Source of the DNA: Bugulina stolonifera
Lineage: Eukaryota > Bryozoa > Gymnolaemata > Cheilostomatida > Bugulidae
Direction of reading: 5' to 3'
DNA length: 64,000 bases
Assembly (NCBI GenBank): GCA_935421135.1
Contig: OW285196.1
Span: forward strand, 2,823,001 to 2,887,000
Made by a program: the position numbers and the translations under genes
Shown here: positions 34,285 through 45,697 of the stretch, piece after piece
Numbering within the stretch: position 1 is the stretch's first letter
How the letters are laid out: every line of letters begins with the position of its first letter
The notes under the pieces: generated by a model
The model's input: the letters and a program-made list of their open reading frames with translations, nothing else
Databases searched by the model: none
What the model was told of the DNA's origin: nothing

Positions 34285-35655
34285 GGGTGATACTACCAAG
34301 GAGTGGAAGAGAGTAAGAGAGAGAGAAGGAGGCTCGTCCATGAAAACCTGTGTATATGTTACTGTAATGGTTTCTGTGATTTGGTGCGGTCGTCCTTGGA
34401 CGACTATCGACCCAGAAATGAAGTGCCTATGAGTGGTAATAGGACTTCGCATTACATGAAAGATCGAGCGGTCTCAGTAGCCCAATTACTACCAAAGACG
34501 ACCCATCTGATCTCAAGTCCGACCTTCAGACTATACAGTGAAAGAGAGTAATTCAACCTAGTAGGCGGTTCGCAGAGCGAATGACCTAGTAAAAGGAAGA
34601 GAAAGTCCCTGTATCAAGTATAGATGTGTCTTTATTGAAAGCCAAGTGTAGACTGAGACAATGAACAGTAAAACAGTGCCCTTTATATAGTATAAGGACT
34701 TCCGGCCGACATGACGTCGGGAAAAGACGACGTGTGGTCGTCCGGAAGTTGCGCAACAAGATGGCCGCCGGAAGCCCGACGGCCGACCCAAAATAGGTCG
34801 GGTTCTACAAAAGTTGCTTATAATGGTCCAATTCATGTACAAAATGAATATCAATGGATTCTGAGAGGTCGGGCCTCTGTACATGGGTATAAAAGGCACA
34901 AAAAGGACTTAGTAACATTCATGTGACTATGTACAACAACATATAGTAAGATACATGAATAAGGAATGAGCATAAACACATGGAGACATGTATATAGACG
35001 GTAATTAAGTACTTTGAACATGCAATGCAGTTAAGGGTAAGTATACGAGCACTAATTGTGAGAATGTTAGTGTCAGGTGAGTAGCGCTGTAACAACTACT
35101 AGGCACTTAGGGTGCGGCGGAGCTTCGTCCGGGAGTTGGAGTCGTATACAAATGTCCTGTACCATCACATTACAATGGGCTTCCGGTGTTCGATGTGCGC
35201 CTCGGGTACTTGGTAAAGTAAGAAGAAAAGATGATCATGATGAATATTTTAAAAAAAGTTAAATTCACACATCAACTAAAATTAAAATATAATCGATGTC
35301 AATAATTGGTAACACTCTAATGAACAGGCTGACTATAAGCACACTACATATTTCAATGGGATACGATAGATATCGGCAAGTAAGTTCGCCAGATTTGGAG
35401 AAAATTGCGTATCTCAAAATAAAATGACACTTTTTGCAAATACCAACATGCTCAACAAATGAAATTAAGCAAAAATAATCCTGATAGATTTAAACTTGCT
35501 GCAATTGGTTAAGTTGAAATCCAAATTATGAAATTTAAACTTTGCTCCTTCATAATAAAAAAATAGTAAAGAAAATGTACCAACGCCGAAATCGCGGTTA
35601 AAACGAGCATACTCATGGACGAGCCTCCTTCTCTCTCTTACCCCTTGATACTACC
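34285..35655. repeat. Inverted repeat split by a solo LTR, copy 2
   Basis: The left arm is at about 34288-34343 and the right arm at 35613-35655, matching 8765-9315. The solo LTR 34363-35169 sits just inside the left arm. Confidence 0.6.
34363..35169 (-). mobile_element. Solo LTR, 807 bp, private to copy 2
   Basis: The ends are TGTAATGGT and ACCATCACA. TTAC flanks both sides (34359-34362 and 35170-35173). Copy 1 has the uninterrupted target with a single TTAC at 8836-8839. On the minus strand CTATATAAAG precedes AATAAAGACACATC by about 60 bp. It belongs to the same family as 16680-17344 but is about 140 bp longer. It inserted after the duplication, or was lost with exact precision from copy 1, which is far less likely. 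Confidence 0.94.
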
Positions 35656-35876
35656 ATTAGTATACACCTCACTATGCATTAATAGTCCGGTAGCAAGGAA
35701 GATTTATCTTTCAAGTTCGTAAAAAAATCCATTGAGATTTGCTGACAGTTGATTTTGGTAAATTAGCATGTGCTGATCACGAATATAATAACCTGCCACG
35801 ATATAGGTTTGCCGGGGATCACAAATTTTGCAAATTTAAAATTTAACTTTTAAAACCAGGCTTTTGTTGAGGTGTC

Positions 35877-36069
35877 TGTATTGAGAGCTAAGGCTAAGGG
35901 GATAGGTAAGATTATAAGGATAGCTTGGAGATAGCTGAGATATAGCTGAGAGATAGCTGGAGACTTAAGAAGGGGACACTTTATGGTTGAGAGTGAATGA
36001 GAGAGGTAGAGGAGACAGACGAACAGGACAGAGGAACGATATATTAAACTTGTGAGTACAGACATTACA
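35877..36069 (+). repeat. Ty3-C 5' LTR
   Basis: 193 bp, TGTATTGAG...GACATTACA, identical by eye to 40990-41182. A repeated GATAGCTGAGA motif lies near 35931-35960. Confidence 0.96.
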
Positions 36070-36087
36070 TGGTGTCAGAAGTAGGAT
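36070..36087 (+). promoter_or_regulatory. Ty3-C primer-binding site (tRNA-Leu type)
   Basis: TGGTGTCAGAAGTAGGAT starts immediately after the LTR. It fits the complement of common tRNA-Leu 3' ends, which finish ...TTCTGACACCA or close variants. Confidence 0.8.
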
Positions 36088-36232
36088 AATTGGATAATAC
36101 ACAGGTTACAGTAGAACACAGAAAGGTGGGGTAAGTTGTTGATCTGTACCTAGACAAGTCATAGGCCTGATAGGAAATTTTCCAGTGTTTAATTCAAATT
36201 CAAGTAAAGGGTTAAGTTCAGGTAATATAAAC

Positions 36233-37709
36233 ATGGCTACAAGAAGAGATAAACACAGTGCAAGGGATGGGTTATCAATAGAGGATTGGCAGAAGTTCAT
36301 CAAACGTTTTGAGATACAAATGGCATTTCATGACTTCAAGACAACTGGGGCAGCGAATGAACCAGCCAAGGTAGCAATAATAGAACACAAGAAGGGCTGT
36401 ATGCTACTTGATAGATTAGGGGAACAGGGGTTTGAGATATACAATGAATGGAATATAGCGGTTAATGAAGTAAGGTACCAGGGCTCTCAAGTTATCGGAT
36501 TTTCCCCGAGCAGTTCGGATTTTGAGTGCTTGCTCGGAGTGCTCGGGAGGTTTTTCATTATTGATGATCTGCTCGGATTTTGGGAGATTTTCTCACATTA
36601 GCTATATTTTGTATTGAAATGCTTTTAAATCTCCAAATTAATCTTCAGTTTATCTCATAGCTTGTGAGTTGCTGAGAAAAAAGCTACTAATTCTATTACT
36701 TTTCAAGGGCAAAGACTGAATTACATGTATGTACTGGGATTATTAGGCTGTGAGAAATTACTTAGGCTAACTCTGCAGAGCAATAGTATGTGCATGTAAG
36801 TGACCAACAGCTTTATTTATATATCGGACCAACTGTTGGTAGAGTAATACTGCTACACTGCTTACACTGCAGTACATTGTACACTTGCTCGGATTTTTTG
36901 ACTGAGCAACTTGAGAGCCCTGAAGGTACACAGACATCAAACAACGATTTGATGAACACTTTAAGGGGAAGGGGCATGCGGTTAGGAACATGGACAGCTT
37001 TTTCACCTGTAGGCAGAGGGAGGATGAGGATTTCACGGGGTACATCGCTAGGCTTAGTACGATAGCTAAAGGGTGCGAGCTAGGGGCACTAGAAAATAAA
37101 TTAATTCTGCATAGGGCTTTGGCGGGGACCACAAACGACGCAGTTAGGGTACAAGTGTTGAATGAAATGGCAAAAGGGGATGGGGGAATTGACTATGGGA
37201 CAATGATAAAGCTAGGAAAGGACATTGAAACAGCCATGAAGAATGCGGATTACATGAGGAATCCGGGTACGAGCCAAAATGATCCAGAGGAGGAGTGGGT
37301 AGGCATTCATAGGGAGGGACAAGGGCTTAGGCACAGAGAGGACAAGAGACACCACGCAGGCTCTCCACCTAGACCACAAAGACAACCCTTTAGGAGGGTT
37401 AGCCCAAAGAGGAGTCAGGACATGACATGCTACAATTGTGGGAAGCTAGGGCACTTCACTAGGGAATGTAGAAAAAAGGGGAACGATGCCTGTTTCAAAT
37501 GTGGGGGTAGAGGACATTATGCTAGAGAATGCAGGGAATCTCAGAGAACTAAGCAGGGGCAGGATAAAACAAAATATATGGGGTCTCCAGGAAGGGAGTT
37601 AAGATGCTACAAGTGCGAGGGCAAAGGGCACATGTCACGGGAATGTCCGTCAAAAATTCCTAGGGCTCGGGAAGTAAGGGAAGAGGACAGTGATTCAGAC
37701 TCGGTATGA
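36233..37709 (+). pseudogene. gag: Ty3-C Gag, interrupted by a MITE
   Basis: The first usable ATG is 36233 (MATRRDKHSARD). The N-terminal capsid-like part is cut at 36478 by a 444-bp transposon with a 7-bp target duplication. The remainder resumes after 36929 in the frame expected if those 451 bp were absent, and reads through FFTCRQREDEDFTGYIARL. Three CCHC knuckles follow (CYNCGKLGHFTREC, CFKCGGRGHYAREC, CYKCEGKGHMSREC), then an acidic tail and TGA 37707-37709. Gag coats and packages the element RNA. Apart from the MITE the frame is clean. Confidence 0.9.
36479..36922. mobile_element. hAT-like MITE inside Ty3-C gag
   Basis: 444 bp with perfect 15-bp terminal inverted repeats CAGGGCTCTCAAGTT. 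The flanking direct repeat is AAGGTAC (36472-36478 and 36923-36929); an eighth base would mismatch. Both ends carry repeated CTCGGATTTT motifs. CAGGG ends with a 7-8 bp duplication suggest a hAT-type element. No coding capacity is seen. It is the youngest insertion in the window because it sits in an element that itself postdates the tandem duplication. Confidence 0.94.
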
Positions 37710-38585
37710 CTATTCGTGGGAAAATGTGGGACTGATATTAAGGACGACGATGAATTCGAACATGATTTACAGGTAAATGGAAAAATAATAAGGTTTTTGG
37801 ATGACACAGGTGCTGACATATCTGTACTAACAGTAGGGTCAGCGAAAAGTTTAGGGTTGAGGCTAGAGAATTCAAAGAAGGTGAGGGGAGCAGGAAATAA
37901 TAGGTTGAAGGTGGTGGGAGAGGTAGAAGTAGAATTGAGAAATGGGGGTAGGGCAGTTAAAACAAAGGTTTACGTTATCGAAGGGGCTACCAGGAACCTA
38001 GTCGGTAGGAAGGAAATTAGGAAGTTGAATTTGCTAGCAGAAGTGAATAGGATCACACTGAGGGATGTCGAAAAAGGATTCCCATCACTTTTTAAGGGCT
38101 TGGGTAAGATGCCGGTAAAATATAAAATTGATTTGAAAGAAGGGGCAAGACCATTTCGTTTGGATGTCCCACGAAAGGTGGCGGCAGGACTAGAGGAACA
38201 CGTTAAGGCAGAACTACAGAGAATGGTAAAGGAGGGAGTTATTACTCAAGTAGACAGGCCAACAGATTGGTGTGCAGGGTTAGTTTGCGCTCCAAAGAAA
38301 AATGGGAAGGTTAGGTTGTGTGTGGACCTGTCACAGCTAAATAAACATGTGAGAAGAGAAGTGTTCCCACTGCCCAACACAGATGTGACATTAGCAAAAT
38401 TAGCCAAATCAAGAGTTTTTAGTAAAATGGATGCCAATTCAGGGTTCTGGCAAACTGAGTTAGACGGGAGATCGAGGGAACTAACAACATTCATAACACC
38501 CTTTGGGAGATATTACTTTAATAGGCTGCCATTTGGGATATCGTCGGCACCAGAGTTTTACCAGCGACAGGTATTGAGGGTATGA
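37710..38585 (+). pseudogene. pol: Ty3-C protease and reverse transcriptase N-terminal part
   Basis: It continues in the same frame as gag across a single TGA followed by CTA. Protease: FLDDTGADISVLT at about residues 25-37 and LVGRKEI near 95. The reverse transcriptase opens with FPSLFKGLGKMPVKYKIDL, then TDWCAGLVCAPKKNGKVRLC, VDLSQLNK, and the SKMDANSGFWQTEL region through RLPFGISSAPE. The frame ends at TGA near 38583-38585 because of a one-base shift just before the catalytic box; the continuation is at 38590. Confidence 0.9.
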
Positions 38586-38589
38586 GGGG

Positions 38590-39972
38590 TTGCAAGGTGT
38601 GATATGTCAGATGGATGACATTTTGGTTCATGGTAAGGATGCTAGTGAACACGATGAAAGGCTTAGGGCAGTACTGAGTAGGCTAAGAGAGGCGGGAATA
38701 ACACTTAATAAGGAAAAATGTGAGTTTGGGGTGGAGAGAGTAAAATTTCTGGGACACATAATAGATGGGATGGGAATACATGCAGACCCAGAAAAAGTAG
38801 AGGCAATACACCGGCTACCACAGCCGAAAAATGTCAAAGAGGTGAAAAGCTTTCTGGGGATGGTAGGGTACTTGGGGAGATTCAGTGATAGGCTGTCAGA
38901 ATTATCAAAACCACTGAGGGAGTTGTTGAAAAAGAGAAATAGCTTTGTGTGGGGAGAGGCACAACAGAAAGCTTTTCAGGGAATTAAGGAGCATGTGGCA
39001 GAGGCTCCAGTATTAGCAAAATTTGACCTAAACAAAAAGACAAAAGTAACAGCTGACGCCAGCTCATTTGGGTTAGGGGGAGCATTACTGCAGTGGGAAG
39101 ATGGTTCATGGAAGCCAATAGCATACGCATCAAGGGCGATGTCTGATACGGAGGGTAGATATGCTCAGATAGAGAAAGAGGCTTTAGCATTGGTGTGGGC
39201 TTGTGAAAAGTTTGAATATTACCTGGTGGGTAGGGAATTTCTACTTGAAACTGATCATAGGTCATTGGTAGAATTACTAGGGGAAGCTGATCTGGCGCAG
39301 CTGCCATTGCGGGTTCAACGGTTCAAACTAAGGATGATGAGGTTCCAATATAGGGTGATACACACACCGGGTAGTGAAATGTACATAGCCGACTGCTTAT
39401 CTAGAAAACCGGTAGGGGGGTTTTCTGAACGGGACAGAAAACTAGAACTCCGAACCACGGCTCACATTAGGTATTTAGTGGAGGGTACTGCTTTACTAGG
39501 TAAGGAAGTAGAGGACTTGAGGGTTGAGACACAAAGGGACCAAACATTACAAGAGGTAATGAAATACATGGGAGAGGGGTGGCCTAAGAGTCACAGTATG
39601 AGGGGGGAAGTAAAACAGTTTTTCTTGGTTCGTGAAGCTTTATCACAGTACAATGGGTTAATATTAAAAGGTGATCAGATAGTCATACCCAGGGGAGAGA
39701 GGAGTAAAACTTTAGATAAGATACATGAGGGTCACCAAGGGGAGGAAAAGTGCAAGAGGAGGGCCTCAGAGTCAGTGTGGTGGCCAGGGATAATACCAGA
39801 GATAAGGGAGAAAGTGAAAAAATGTGAAATATGTGTAAATAATAGGAAGTTGGTTAACCAACCGCTAAGGGTATCAGGATTACCAGGGGGACCATGGGAG
39901 GAATTGGGAGCAGACCTGTTTCAGTTTGAAGGGGTAAACTTTATTGTGGTAGTCGATTATTATTCCAGATAG
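38590..39972 (+). pseudogene. pol: Ty3-C reverse transcriptase end, RNase H, integrase start
   Basis: This frame carries the catalytic ICQMDDILVHG box, then the thumb (FLGHIIDGMGIHADPEKV, FLGMVGYLGRFSDRLSEL), then RNase H (VTADASSFGLGGALLQW, ETDHRSLVELL, YIADCLSR). The integrase zinc region follows (HEGHQGEEKCKRR ... CEICVNNRK) with the first catalytic D in GADLFQFEG. A TAG at 39970-39972, where a Trp or Phe codon is usual after YYSR, stops it. The frame is +1 relative to the upstream part. Confidence 0.92.
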
Positions 39973-39981
39973 ATTGAGGTA

Positions 39982-40860
39982 ATGGGAATAGGGGGGCAAA
40001 CTGCGGGAGAGGTAATTGAAAAGTTAAAGATAATGTTTGCTAGGTTTGGGCATCCAATACGGCTAAGGACAGACAATGGCCCCTGTTTTAGCTCTAGGGA
40101 GTTTAGGGGTTATACAGAGCAAGTGGGAATTGCGCATGAAACCAGTAGTCCGCTATATCCACAGAGCAATGGGGCAGCGGAAAGGGCGGTGCAAACTGTT
40201 AAGGGGCTGTGGAGAAAAAACCAGGACAGGGTAGGAGCATTGGCTGTGTATAGGGACACACCGTTGGAGTCGGGTTATAGTCCAGCCCAATTGCTGTTTG
40301 GAAGGTCGATAAGGGTGGGTCTGTCAAGGATAGCCCAGAGGGAAGTCGACCATGAGAAGTTTAGAGCTAAAGATAGGGGACTGAAACTGAGGATGGAGGC
40401 AAATTATAATGATAGGAGGAGGGTAAGAAACTTGGGTGATTTGGCAGTAGGTGATAAAGTCTGGGTAAAAACTTCTAATCAGGATTATGGACGGGAGGCT
40501 AGGGTAGTTGGCAGGGCTGAGGAACCGGACAGTTATTTAGTGCGAGTAGATGGAGCAGTTGTTAGGAGAAATAAAAAACACTTGGTACTAATGCCAGTAA
40601 GTGACAGTGAGACAGAAGGTGGTTCTGAAACAGAAAGTGATTTAGGAGGAGAGGAAAACCAGGAAGGGGAAGAAGTGAATATAGAACCAGAACAGGATGT
40701 TAGGATCAGGGGTAAGTCCATAGCAGAAGGACATGAAGTTGCTCAAGGGACAGACAGACAAAATGAACCAAGGGAGCAGAGACAGACCGGAGTAGTGACA
40801 AGATCAGGGAGGGTGAGTAGGCCTAACCCTAAGTACAGAGACTACGTAGTATATAAATAA
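39982..40860 (+). pseudogene. pol: Ty3-C integrase C-terminal part
   Basis: Same frame as the preceding piece beyond the TAG. It holds the second catalytic D (RTDNGPC) and the E (NGAAERAVQ), the C-terminal region (VGDKVWVKTSNQDYG), and a long acidic tail rich in Glu that ends RVSRPNPKYRDYVVYK. No chromodomain is seen. TAA ends it at 40860, about 110 bp before the polypurine tract. Confidence 0.92.
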
Positions 40861-40967
40861 ATGGGTACGGGGCTAAGGAAAGAAGAATAAAGAGGCGGGG
40901 GTAGGCAAAGGTAGTCACCGGAATGCAAAGCATACATAAGCACTAGGTAACTCGCTGAGACAACAGA

Positions 40968-41182
40968 AAAGGGAAAAAAGAAAGGGGAATGTATTGAGAG
41001 CTAAGGCTAAGGGGATAGGTAAGATTATAAGGATAGCTTGGAGATAGCTGAGATATAGCTGAGAGATAGCTGGAGACTTAAGAAGGGGACACTTTATGGT
41101 TGAGAGTGAATGAGAGAGGTAGAGGAGACAGACGAACAGGACAGAGGAACGATATATTAAACTTGTGAGTACAGACATTACA
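40968..41182 (+). repeat. Ty3-C polypurine tract and 3' LTR
   Basis: A purine run (AAAAGGGAAAAAAGAAAGGG and a few bases more) at 40968-40989 leads into the 193-bp LTR 40990-41182, which ends GACATTACA and is followed by the GTGTC duplication. Confidence 0.95.
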
Positions 41183-42431
41183 GTGTCCTCTCTCGCTTTA
41201 ACAAACATAGTTTTCTAAGGAATTCTTCATGCCCATGTGATCTTTTTTTGGCCAAGATCTGAAACTAATAATGGGCTTAGTTAGTACACACCAACCGAAG
41301 GGAATAATTAACAATGACCTCGGGGTATTCTTTCAGCAGTACTTTCTACTTTTTGTTGTCATTTCCTACTTGCTCCAGCAAAGTTGGAAATTTAATTTCA
41401 ATTTGTAAATAATATTGTTCTAGTTACAAAACTATTTATGAGACAAAATTGATTCCAAATGGTAGAGTATTTAATAAGTTGAAAACTTCTACTGAGTTGC
41501 AGTTGCTTGTAAATAAAAACCAAAGACTTTTATAATGGCTTGGATTGAATGTCACTGTCAGAGTCAGAAGCACAGCAGATGCAAATCACCACCAGATGAA
41601 GTGAGCAACACTCAACAGAACAGTTCTAAAATTTTGAACTGGGACAATTACTTTAAGTTATATTTATGGATAAGTAATAATTATTCGATAAAATGTGACA
41701 AATGGACAGGGTTAAAACTGAAACTGCTGGGCGAATTCTAATTTTAAATTTAATTTAAATCACTTCTTCTGTCACCAACTCAAAGGTCAAAAGCAAAAGG
41801 ACCGGTCAAGGCAGCCTAATAATTCAGTCAAAGGTGAGAGGCATGAGTTACCTATTCAGATTCAATCACATGGTTGACTGCTACAAGCTAATGCTTTCAG
41901 TTGAGTTTGTATTTTCAAGTTTAATAAGCCGATACTTTTGTAATTTTAATTACATACTGATACTCTACTGTATCTATTTGATGCTTCAGAAATCAATTAT
42001 TGTTTTATTGTTATTATATGGTATTTAGGATTTATTTTACAGTCCATCTACATGTACACGTTTGCATCTACTGTTGTATTATACTGGTTATGGTGTATTG
42101 CATACATAACATGTCAGTCCTAAAACAGGTCTGAAGCTCAACTTAACATACAACATGTTGCTACATAATATGCTATGCTTGCTAGAGGATAATCTTATAG
42201 CCATGTCAATAGCAGTAATCATACAACATCTCCCTATTTTTAAGATGAACCATCAGTTAATCTAACAATCATAAAAAGAGAAATAATAATTACAATGTAT
42301 GTTAACATAAATATACATGAAAAAAATGCAAACTACACAAAAACAGATTAGTAGAATTTAGTGCAAACAAGTGTCATATTTCAAAGCTAGGTGTGAGGTT
42401 GACGCAAACTGTTTGCCAAAGATTAGATCAA

Positions 42432-43415
42432 TTACGACCGTAGTGTCATAGGAGCCGAAATGGGAGAGTTCACACAACGGCTGGAATTGTCAATTGGTTC
42501 TGGTCCTCCGCTACTACTTTCCATTGGCTCAGACTCTGGTACTACTGTGTTTGACTGTGAATCCCCATTTGGGCTAAATGAAGTTTCACTACTAACTAAG
42601 CTGGTGCGATTACGTCTCACAATACTACCATTGCTGTCTTTAACTGTATATGATCTAGGGTGACTTGGAACTAGTCCTACTACTTTGCCATCTCTCCCCG
42701 TGTCTCTCACATAAACTTGCTGATCCTCTAGTAATGGAGGTAGTTCTACTGCTCTGTGCCTTCTGTTAAACTGAGTTTGAGACTCTAAACGCTTCGTTGT
42801 TTCCTTCTCACGGATAACTGACTCACAAGGCACCCGAGGCTCAAGTGCCGATGGCAAGCTGGGTATGGTAGTGCGAAGCTTTCTATTCATCAGAAGCTCA
42901 GCAAGGGAATGACCATTCTCTAGAGGTGAAGAGCGATAGGCCAAAAGTGCCATATAAGGATCTGCTTCCTTTTTCAGAAGCCGTTTTACTGTTTGTACAG
43001 TACGTTCTGCTAAACCGTTAGCTTGAGCATGCTTGGGTGAGCTAGTAACATGAATAAAATCATAATCAGCTGAAAATTTTCTGAACTCTTCTGAGGCGTA
43101 CTGTGGACCATTGTCTGAAACCAACATTTCTGGTATGCCATGACGGGCGAAAATACTCTTAAAACACCGAATGACAGATCGGCTGTTGAGTTCAACAAGC
43201 TTTGCTATTTCAATAAAACGAGAATAGTAATCTACAACTATCAAAAACCATTCATTGTTTAAGTAAAACATATCACTACCTACACGTTCCCAAGGACGTT
43301 GTGGAAACTCGCACCTCATTAAAGGTTCTTTCGCTACATTTGCGTGTCTTTGGCAGACTTTGCAGTTTCGCACCATTTCAGCTATCATCTGACTCATCCT
43401 TGGCCACCACGACAT
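42432..43415 (-). pseudogene. Ty3-B integrase, copy 2, longer C-terminus
   Basis: A 327-residue frame with CKVCQRH, D (GSDMFYL), D (VSDNGPQ) and E (NGLAERTVQ). After SNGSIVRRNRTSLVSSETSF it continues in a Ser/Pro-rich tail to a natural-looking stop. That tail is missing from copy 1. The N-terminal break before SWWPRMSQM is shared with copy 1. Confidence 0.88.
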
Positions 43416-43606
43416 TTTGTAATTCCTAAATGGCCTTTATGTACTCTGCGAATCATCTCCATTCTAGAGGACATTGGAATGACAATTCTCCCTTCGCACA
43501 CCAAAAGTTCATCTACTAATGACAATTTGGAACGGTTTTCATAAAATGGAAGTAGAACAGAGTCTTCTGCTGCTAAGTAGAATGGCCACTCTGATTTAAC
43601 GAATGA

Positions 43607-45139
43607 TCAAACTCGTGCCAATACTTCATCTTCCAACTGTAACTGTTTCAGCTGGTTTAACCTTCTATCAGAAGCATTAGCTTTCAACATCTCTAGACTA
43701 TAAACTTCCACCTCCTCAACAAAAGTAACATCTTGAAGGCTAGGTTTTACATTAGATCTACTGAGAGCATCAGCTACTATGTTATCTTTCCCTGCAATGT
43801 GCTCTATGACGTAACTGTATCTCATTAAGCGCATTCTAAACCTCTGAATTCGTATGGGAAGCTTATCTAATCCTATGTCATTTAGCAAGGGCACTAAAGG
43901 CTTATGGTCGGTTTGAACTACTACCTTGAGACCAATAATATAATCTTTAAACTTTTCTAATGCCCATACAATGCCGAGTGCCTCTTGTTCTATGGTTGCA
44001 TAGCGTTTTTCTGTTTCAGTCAATGACCTAGAAGCAGCAGACACTACTCTGAAGATTCCTGTAGGTTGTCTTTGTAGCAACACTGCACCTAGGCCGCTAC
44101 GGCAAGCATCTGTTTGAATCACAGTTTGAAAAGTAGGGTTGTAGGCTGCTAATTCCACGGAGCGACAAAGTTCAGTTTTGATTTGATTAAAAGCACTCTC
44201 TTGAGAGGTGCCCCAATACCACTGCGTACCTTTACACAGCAAAGTTCTTAAGGGGTCGCTCAAGCTCCCTAATACCGGAGTAAACTTACTAAGCTGATTT
44301 GTCATGCCAAGAAAACTGCGTACATCAGTTATGTTTTGGGGGGTTGGAAAATCCTGGATACCTTGAACCGATTCTTTACTTGGCTTAATGCCATCACCAG
44401 ATATGACATGGCCAAGAAATGCTATGCTTCTACATGAAAATTCACACTTGGACTCATTCAGCGTCATACCAGCATCTGAAATACGCCTTAATACCTCACA
44501 GACACGTCTATCGTGCTCCTCTACAGACTGCCCCCAAATACAAACATCATCCATATGTACAACCACGCCTTCCAATCCACTCAGAACCTCTGATACAATC
44601 TTAGCATATATCTCTGGACTGGATGATAAACCAAATGGGAGTCTATTGTATGCAAATCTACCAAAAGGTGTAAGGAATGTGGTAAGAAGTTTTGACTTGT
44701 CAGATAATGGTATTTGGTAAAATCCAGAGTTAGCATCCAACTATGTAAATATTTTGCCATTGCCCAGTTTTGCTAAACTTGCTTCAACATGAGACATCGG
44801 ATACACCTCTCTACGAACTACTTTATTTAATTGTGTATAATCGACACACACACGCACTCGGCCATTTGCTTTGGGAACGACCACCATAGGAGATACCCAA
44901 TCAGTTGGTTGCTGTACTTCAAAGATAACACCTTCATCTACCATGGCTTGGAGCTCTGTTTTAACTTTGCTAAGCAAGGGATAGGCAACTGAACGCGGAG
45001 TATAGATAGCATATGGAGGACTATTGTCTTGCTTGATCTGAATGTCAACCTCACGATGCATTTTCCCTAAGCCCTTAAAAAGTGCACTGAATTCTTGTTT
45101 AAAAAATTTACTACTTTTGTCACCAATATTTATGTCCAT
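43607..45139 (-). pseudogene. Ty3-B reverse transcriptase-RNase H, copy 2
   Basis: Same domains and the same two internal stops (TAG at 44741-44743, TGA at 43607-43609) as 11744-13309. One extra codon (Arg, IFRVVSAASR) distinguishes it from copy 1 (IFIVSAASR). The upstream edge falls at the 785-bp deletion, so no protease precedes it. Confidence 0.9.
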
Positions 45140-45221
45140 CGAGCTAAATCATTTAAGATGCGTATGTACTGCTCGACTGTCTCTCCAGCTTGTTGGTCAC
45201 GTCGAAAAAAACTTTGCACGC

Positions 45222-45497
45222 TCATATATTATAATTATACTTCCTAGGTGAAAAGTATTTGCCAAATGCTTCTCTGACCTTCGGGTAGTCTTTACGATCA
45301 TCATCGGATAAGTCTAGCCCAATAAATATGCTTTCACTCCTGCTTCCCATACAGTACAAGAAACTATCTATTTGTAATTGTGCATCTTCATCCCATATTT
45401 TAGAAATATTTCTATACCTGTCCCAACGTCCAATCCACTCCGTCCATCTTTCAGGTTGGAAATCAAATTCCTGCGGTGGATTAAACTTCTGAGCCAT
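45222..45497 (-). pseudogene. Ty3-B Gag remnant, copy 2
   Basis: Only the first 87 or so codons remain in frame (MAQKFNPPQEFDFQPERW ... YFSPRK). A 4-bp insertion near 45225-45240, one extra A in a homopolymer near 45210, and the large deletion end the frame. Confidence 0.85.
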
Positions 45498-45697
45498 GTT
45501 ATACAGTTATTGTTGTATCTAGTTAGTACTGGCTACCATGTTGTATTATACTGGTTATGGTTTATTGCATACATAACATGTCAGTCCTAAAACAGGTCTG
45601 AAGCTCAACTGAACATACAACATGCTGCTACATATGCTATGCTTGCTAGAGGATAATCTTATAGCTATGTCAATAGCAGTAATCATACAACATCTAC

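Larger units (their letters stand above)
35877..41182 (+). mobile_element. Ty3-C LTR retrotransposon, private to copy 2
   Basis: A complete 5306-bp element with 193-bp LTRs that look identical base for base. A GTGTC target duplication flanks it (35872-35876 and 41183-41187), and copy 1 has the empty site GAGGTGTCCTCTC. Order: LTR, tRNA-Leu-type primer site, gag, protease, reverse transcriptase, RNase H, integrase, polypurine tract, LTR. The coding part is broken by a MITE in gag, a frameshift in reverse transcriptase and a TAG in integrase, so this copy would need proteins supplied by another element. Confidence 0.97.
42067..45697 (-). mobile_element. Ty3-B LTR retrotransposon, copy 2
   Basis: The same insertion as 10409-14602, with LTRs 42072-42228 (157 bp) and 45539-45692 (154 bp) and TCTAC at 42067-42071 and 45693-45697. 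It keeps an integrase C-terminus that copy 1 lost. It lacks about 785 bp of gag and protease, with the junction near 45138, between sequences equal to 13267 and 14053 of copy 1. Confidence 0.95.
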
